Assembly: GCA_013153865.1 (NCBI GenBank)
Contig: JAADDR010000168.1
Span: forward strand, 1 to 39,201
Direction of reading: 5' to 3'
Origin: Chlorobiota bacterium
GTDB taxonomy: Bacteria; Bacteroidota; Bacteroidia; Bacteroidales; JAADGE01
DNA length: 39,201 bases
A model generated the notes under the pieces. It saw nothing but the letters and a program-made list of their open reading frames with translations, made no database searches and had not been told where the DNA came from. Shown piece after piece: positions 35,823 through 39,201 of this stretch. The position numbers and the translations under genes are program-made. Every line of letters begins with the position of its first letter. Position 1 is the first letter of the stretch.

Positions 35823-37379
35823 ATGACTGAAGTTAAAGTTTTATGGGTTGACGACGAGATAGACCTTCTGAAAATTCAAATCCTTTATCTCGAAGAAAAA
35901 GGACATAAAGTATTTACCGCAAATAACGGTTACGATGCCGTTGAAATGATAAAAAACAACAGCTACGATATAATTTTTTTAGATGAAAACATGCCCGGAA
36001 TTTCCGGATTGGATGTTCTTACAAACATAAAAAAAATAAAACCTTCCGTTCCGGTAGTAATGGTTACAAAAAACGAAGAAGAAGACATTATGGACGATGC
36101 CGTGGGAGCTAAAATAGACGATTATCTCATAAAACCCGTAAACCCCAAACAAATAATTCTTGCAATTAAAAAAAACGTAGAAAACAAACAACTTATAAGC
36201 GAAAAAACAACTTTAAGATACAGAGCCGGATTTTCCGATTTGAGTATGAAAATAAATGATGCCTCAACATGCAACGATTGGAAAGAACTTTATAAAGACC
36301 TCGTATATTGGGAACTCGAACTTGACAAAACCGAAGACGATGCAATGGACGATGTATTGATACAACAAAAAAAAGATGCCGATATAGAGTTTTCGAAATT
36401 TATTAAAAAAAATTATATAGAATGGTTTGAAGAAGACAACGAAAAACGCCCCGAGATGCCTTTCGATTTTTTCAGAAAAGAAGTTATTCCGCTTTTAGAC
36501 CGAAAAGAAAAAGTATGTGTAATAGTAATAGATAACTTGCGTTACGACCAATGGAAAGTTCTGCAACCCGTTATTTCACCCTATCTCGAAACCGTAAAAG
36601 AAGAACTTTGGTTCTCGATACTTCCTACCGCTACTCAATATGCGCGAAATGCCTTTTTTGCCGGACTTATGCCTCTCGATATAGCAAAACGCTACCCCGA
36701 ATATTGGCTTAACGACGACGAAGAAGGCGGGAAAAACGCTTACGAAAAAGAATTACTCGCCGAACTTTTTCAAAGATACAGACGAAAAGTTAAATTCTCA
36801 TACGATAAAGTTTTAAACAACAAAACAGGCGAGAAATTAAACGAAAGATTTGCCGATATTATGCAAAACCGATTATCGGTAATAGTATATAATTTTGTGG
36901 ATATTTTATCGCATGCACGCACCGATACCAAGATGATAAGAGAACTTGCCGACGGCGAATCGGCATATCGCGATTTAACGTTAACATGGTTTGAACATTC
37001 GCCTCTTTTAGAAACCGTAAAACTCCTGTCACGAGAAAATATTACCGTATTTATAACTACCGACCACGGTTCGGTTAATGTCGATAATCCGGTAAAAGTG
37101 GTGGGAGACCGTAATACAACCACAAACTTGAGGTATAAACAAGGCAGAAATTTAGCATATAACCCTAAAGAAGTCTTCGAAATTACAAAACCGGAGCAAG
37201 CAGGTTTGCCGGTTTCAAACATCAGTTCCACTTATATATTCGCATATAACTTTGATTTTTTTGCATATCCCAATAATTACAATCATTACGTAAAATACTA
37301 CAAAAACACTTTCCAGCACGGAGGAATTTCACTTGAAGAAATGATAATTCCTTACATCATGCTTAAACCCAAAAAATAA
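35823..37379 (+). CDS. porX: PorX-like response regulator with PglZ domain (T9SS regulation)
   Basis: N-terminal receiver VLWVDDEIDLLKIQILYLEEKGHKV...IIFLDENMPGISGLDVL...KIDDYLIKPVNP; C-terminal PglZ phosphatase-like VCVIVIDNLRYDQWK, ILPTATQYARNAFFAGLMP, FITTDHGSVNVDNPVKV. Confidence 0.93.
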   Translation: MTEVKVLWVDDEIDLLKIQILYLEEKGHKVFTANNGYDAVEMIKNNSYDIIFLDENMPGISGLDVLTNIKKIKPSVPVVMVTKNEEEDIMDDAVGAKIDDYLIKPVNPKQIILAIKKNVENKQLISEKTTLRYRAGFSDLSMKINDASTCNDWKELYKDLVYWELELDKTEDDAMDDVLIQQKKDADIEFSKFIKKNYIEWFEEDNEKRPEMPFDFFRKEVIPLLDRKEKVCVIVIDNLRYDQWKVLQPVISPYLETVKEELWFSILPTATQYARNAFFAGLMPLDIAKRYPEYWLNDDEEGGKNAYEKELLAELFQRYRRKVKFSYDKVLNNKTGEKLNERFADIMQNRLSVIVYNFVDILSHARTDTKMIRELADGESAYRDLTLTWFEHSPLLETVKLLSRENITVFITTDHGSVNVDNPVKVVGDRNTTTNLRYKQGRNLAYNPKEVFEITKPEQAGLPVSNISSTYIFAYNFDFFAYPNNYNHYVKYYKNTFQHGGISLEEMIIPYIMLKPKK

Positions 37380-37432
37380 TTTAAAATTTTTATTTTATAT
37401 CTTTGTTTCTTAAAAAACAAAAACACACAAGC

Positions 37433-37861
37433 ATGAAAAAATATATTGTCGAAAAACTTGAAGACCTGCCGAAAACAGCCGCAGATATCGTAAAAAATTT
37501 CGACACCGAAAATCTTTGGGCTTTTTACGGAAAGATGGGCAGCGGAAAAACAACACTTATAAAAGAAATATGTAAGGTGAAAAATGTTACCGATAACGTT
37601 ACCAGTCCGACTTTTTCCGTTGTAAACGAATATCATACCTCTACCGAAGACATTATTTATCATTTCGATTTTTATCGTATTGAAAAAACAGAAGAAGTTT
37701 TTGATATGGGATACGAAGAATATTTCTATGCCGGTAATTTATGTTTAATAGAATGGCCCGAATTAATAGAACCTCTGCTTCCTGAAAAATATCTTAAAAT
37801 TGAAATAGACGAAAAAGAAAACGGTTTTAGGTATATATCTTGCAGTAAAATAAAACGTTAA
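37433..37861 (+). CDS. tsaE: tRNA threonylcarbamoyladenosine biosynthesis ATPase TsaE
   Basis: FYGKMGSGKTTLIKEIC (P-loop), VTSPTFSVVNEY, IYHFDFYRIEKTEEVFDMGYEEYF, CLIEWPE. Likely start MKKYIVEKLED at 37433; the track start is 37403. Confidence 0.95.
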   Translation: MKKYIVEKLEDLPKTAADIVKNFDTENLWAFYGKMGSGKTTLIKEICKVKNVTDNVTSPTFSVVNEYHTSTEDIIYHFDFYRIEKTEEVFDMGYEEYFYAGNLCLIEWPELIEPLLPEKYLKIEIDEKENGFRYISCSKIKR

Positions 37862-37877
37862 AAAATATAACTTACAA

Positions 37878-39095
37878 ATGACTTTATCCGATAAAACCCC
37901 GGGGCAATTCTCATACGGCGAAAAATTGATGCCTCAAGCCGAAATGCTTGAAGAAAAAAAGAACAAAAGAAATCTGACCATAGGCATTCCGAAAGAAAAA
38001 GACAAATACGAAAACCGCATTATTTTAAGTCCTCAAGCCGTAAAGCAACTTACCGAAGAAGGACATCGAATAATCATAGAATCGGGAGCCGGAATGAGAA
38101 GCCGCTGGTACGACGCCGATTACACAAAAGCCGGAGCTCTGATATCCGACCGCAAAAAAGTATTTGCTTCGGAAATTATTCTTAAAGTATCACCTTTCGA
38201 AAGCGAAGAAATTAAACTGATGCCCGCTAACCGGTTTCTGATTTCGGCTTTGCACTTTAATACGCAAACTCCCGAAAGAATAAATGCTTTAAAAGCAAAA
38301 AAAATGACTTGCATAGCATTGGAACTTATAGAAGATACCGACGGATTTCGTCCTTTTGTTCAGAGTATGAGCGAAATATCCGGGATATTGGCTATTAACA
38401 CGGCAAGCGAATATTTAAGCAATCCCGTTACCGGCAAAGGCATTTTGCTCGGAGGCATTACCGGTATTCCGGCTGCGAAAGTGGTTATTTTCGGTGCAGG
38501 CACCGCCGGCGAATATGCCGCACGCGCGGCAACGGCACTCGGCGCACAAGTTAAAATATTCGATAACTCGCTGTTACGTTTACAAAAATTGAAAAATAAA
38601 CTCGGCATTCATCTTTTTACTTCCGTTTTTCAGTCGGAAATTATTATGAAAGCCCTGAAAACAGCCGATGTGTTAATCGGTGCTTTGGAAGAAACATCCG
38701 ACGAAGATTTGTTTATTATTACCGAAAAAATGATTGCCGGCATGAAAAAAGGTTCGGTTATTATAGACCTTAATACCGACAGTGCTTCGTGTATAGCAAC
38801 CTCGAAAGTTACGCATCTCGGAAATCCGGCTTTCGAAACTCACGGCATAGTGCATTATTGCGTTCCGAATATCGCATCGAAGGCGGCACGCACGGCTTCG
38901 GTGGCTTTAAGCAATACGATTTTTCCGTTGCTGCAAAAAATAAGTCGCGAAAAAACGGTTCCGAATATTATAAGAAATATTATCGATTTGCGTAACGGAG
39001 CTTATATTTTTGAGGGTATTCTTACTAACGAAAGATTAGGCAAAAAGTTTAATATAGATTATAAAGATATTGATTTGCTGTCGGCGGTTTTTTAA
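37878..39095 (+). CDS. ald: Alanine dehydrogenase
   Basis: LTIGIPKEKDKYENRIILSPQAVKQLTEEGHRIIIESGAG, VVIFGAGTAGEYAARAATALGAQVKIFD, HYCVPNIASKAARTASVALSNTIFP. Confidence 0.9.
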   Translation: MTLSDKTPGQFSYGEKLMPQAEMLEEKKNKRNLTIGIPKEKDKYENRIILSPQAVKQLTEEGHRIIIESGAGMRSRWYDADYTKAGALISDRKKVFASEIILKVSPFESEEIKLMPANRFLISALHFNTQTPERINALKAKKMTCIALELIEDTDGFRPFVQSMSEISGILAINTASEYLSNPVTGKGILLGGITGIPAAKVVIFGAGTAGEYAARAATALGAQVKIFDNSLLRLQKLKNKLGIHLFTSVFQSEIIMKALKTADVLIGALEETSDEDLFIITEKMIAGMKKGSVIIDLNTDSASCIATSKVTHLGNPAFETHGIVHYCVPNIASKAARTASVALSNTIFPLLQKISREKTVPNIIRNIIDLRNGAYIFEGILTNERLGKKFNIDYKDIDLLSAVF

Positions 39096-39180
39096 AAAAA
39101 ATAACTTGACAAAAATTTATTCTTTTTATTATTGCACGTAAATTTATAACATTGCAATTTAAAAACCGGAAAACATTTTA

Positions 39181-39201
39181 ATGATTAAATTTCTTAAAAA
39201 A
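39181..39201 (+). CDS. Possible start of a further CDS (MIKFLKK...), truncated by window end
   Basis: ATG at 39181 with open frame to the window edge only; too short to identify. Confidence 0.3.

Noticed and set aside
1-39201. CRISPR array, prophage, transposon or integrative element
   Set aside because: No direct-repeat/spacer pattern, transposase, integrase or phage structural gene seen; the two tRNAs show no flanking attachment-site duplication that I could identify by eye.

Overview
A 39.2 kb window with clear Bacteroidota signatures: type IX secretion (T9SS) components and a T9SS C-terminal sorting domain, TAnnTTTG-type promoters, GSIII glutamine synthetase, and TamL-like and BtuG-like proteins. 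Most of it is intact chromosomal housekeeping sequence. I see no CRISPR array, no transposase or integrase, no phage module and no rRNA. The most notable locus, on the minus strand at about 7.2-11.9 kb, is a cobalamin riboswitch followed by a T9SS-sorted surface protein, a BtuB-like TonB receptor and a YncE/BtuG-like beta-propeller lipoprotein. This is a plausible vitamin B12 capture operon with a possible switching structure in its leader. Other candidates worth a second look are an NhaD antiporter with a PepSY-like C-terminal tail, a TamL-like outer-membrane protein with a very basic insertion, an unlisted 32-aa ORF with its own terminator, and a palindrome in the leader of an orphan membrane protein. 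PorX and PorZ are both present but not adjacent. I did not find a convincing wholly new multi-gene system; all family calls are from sequence recognition, without database searches.
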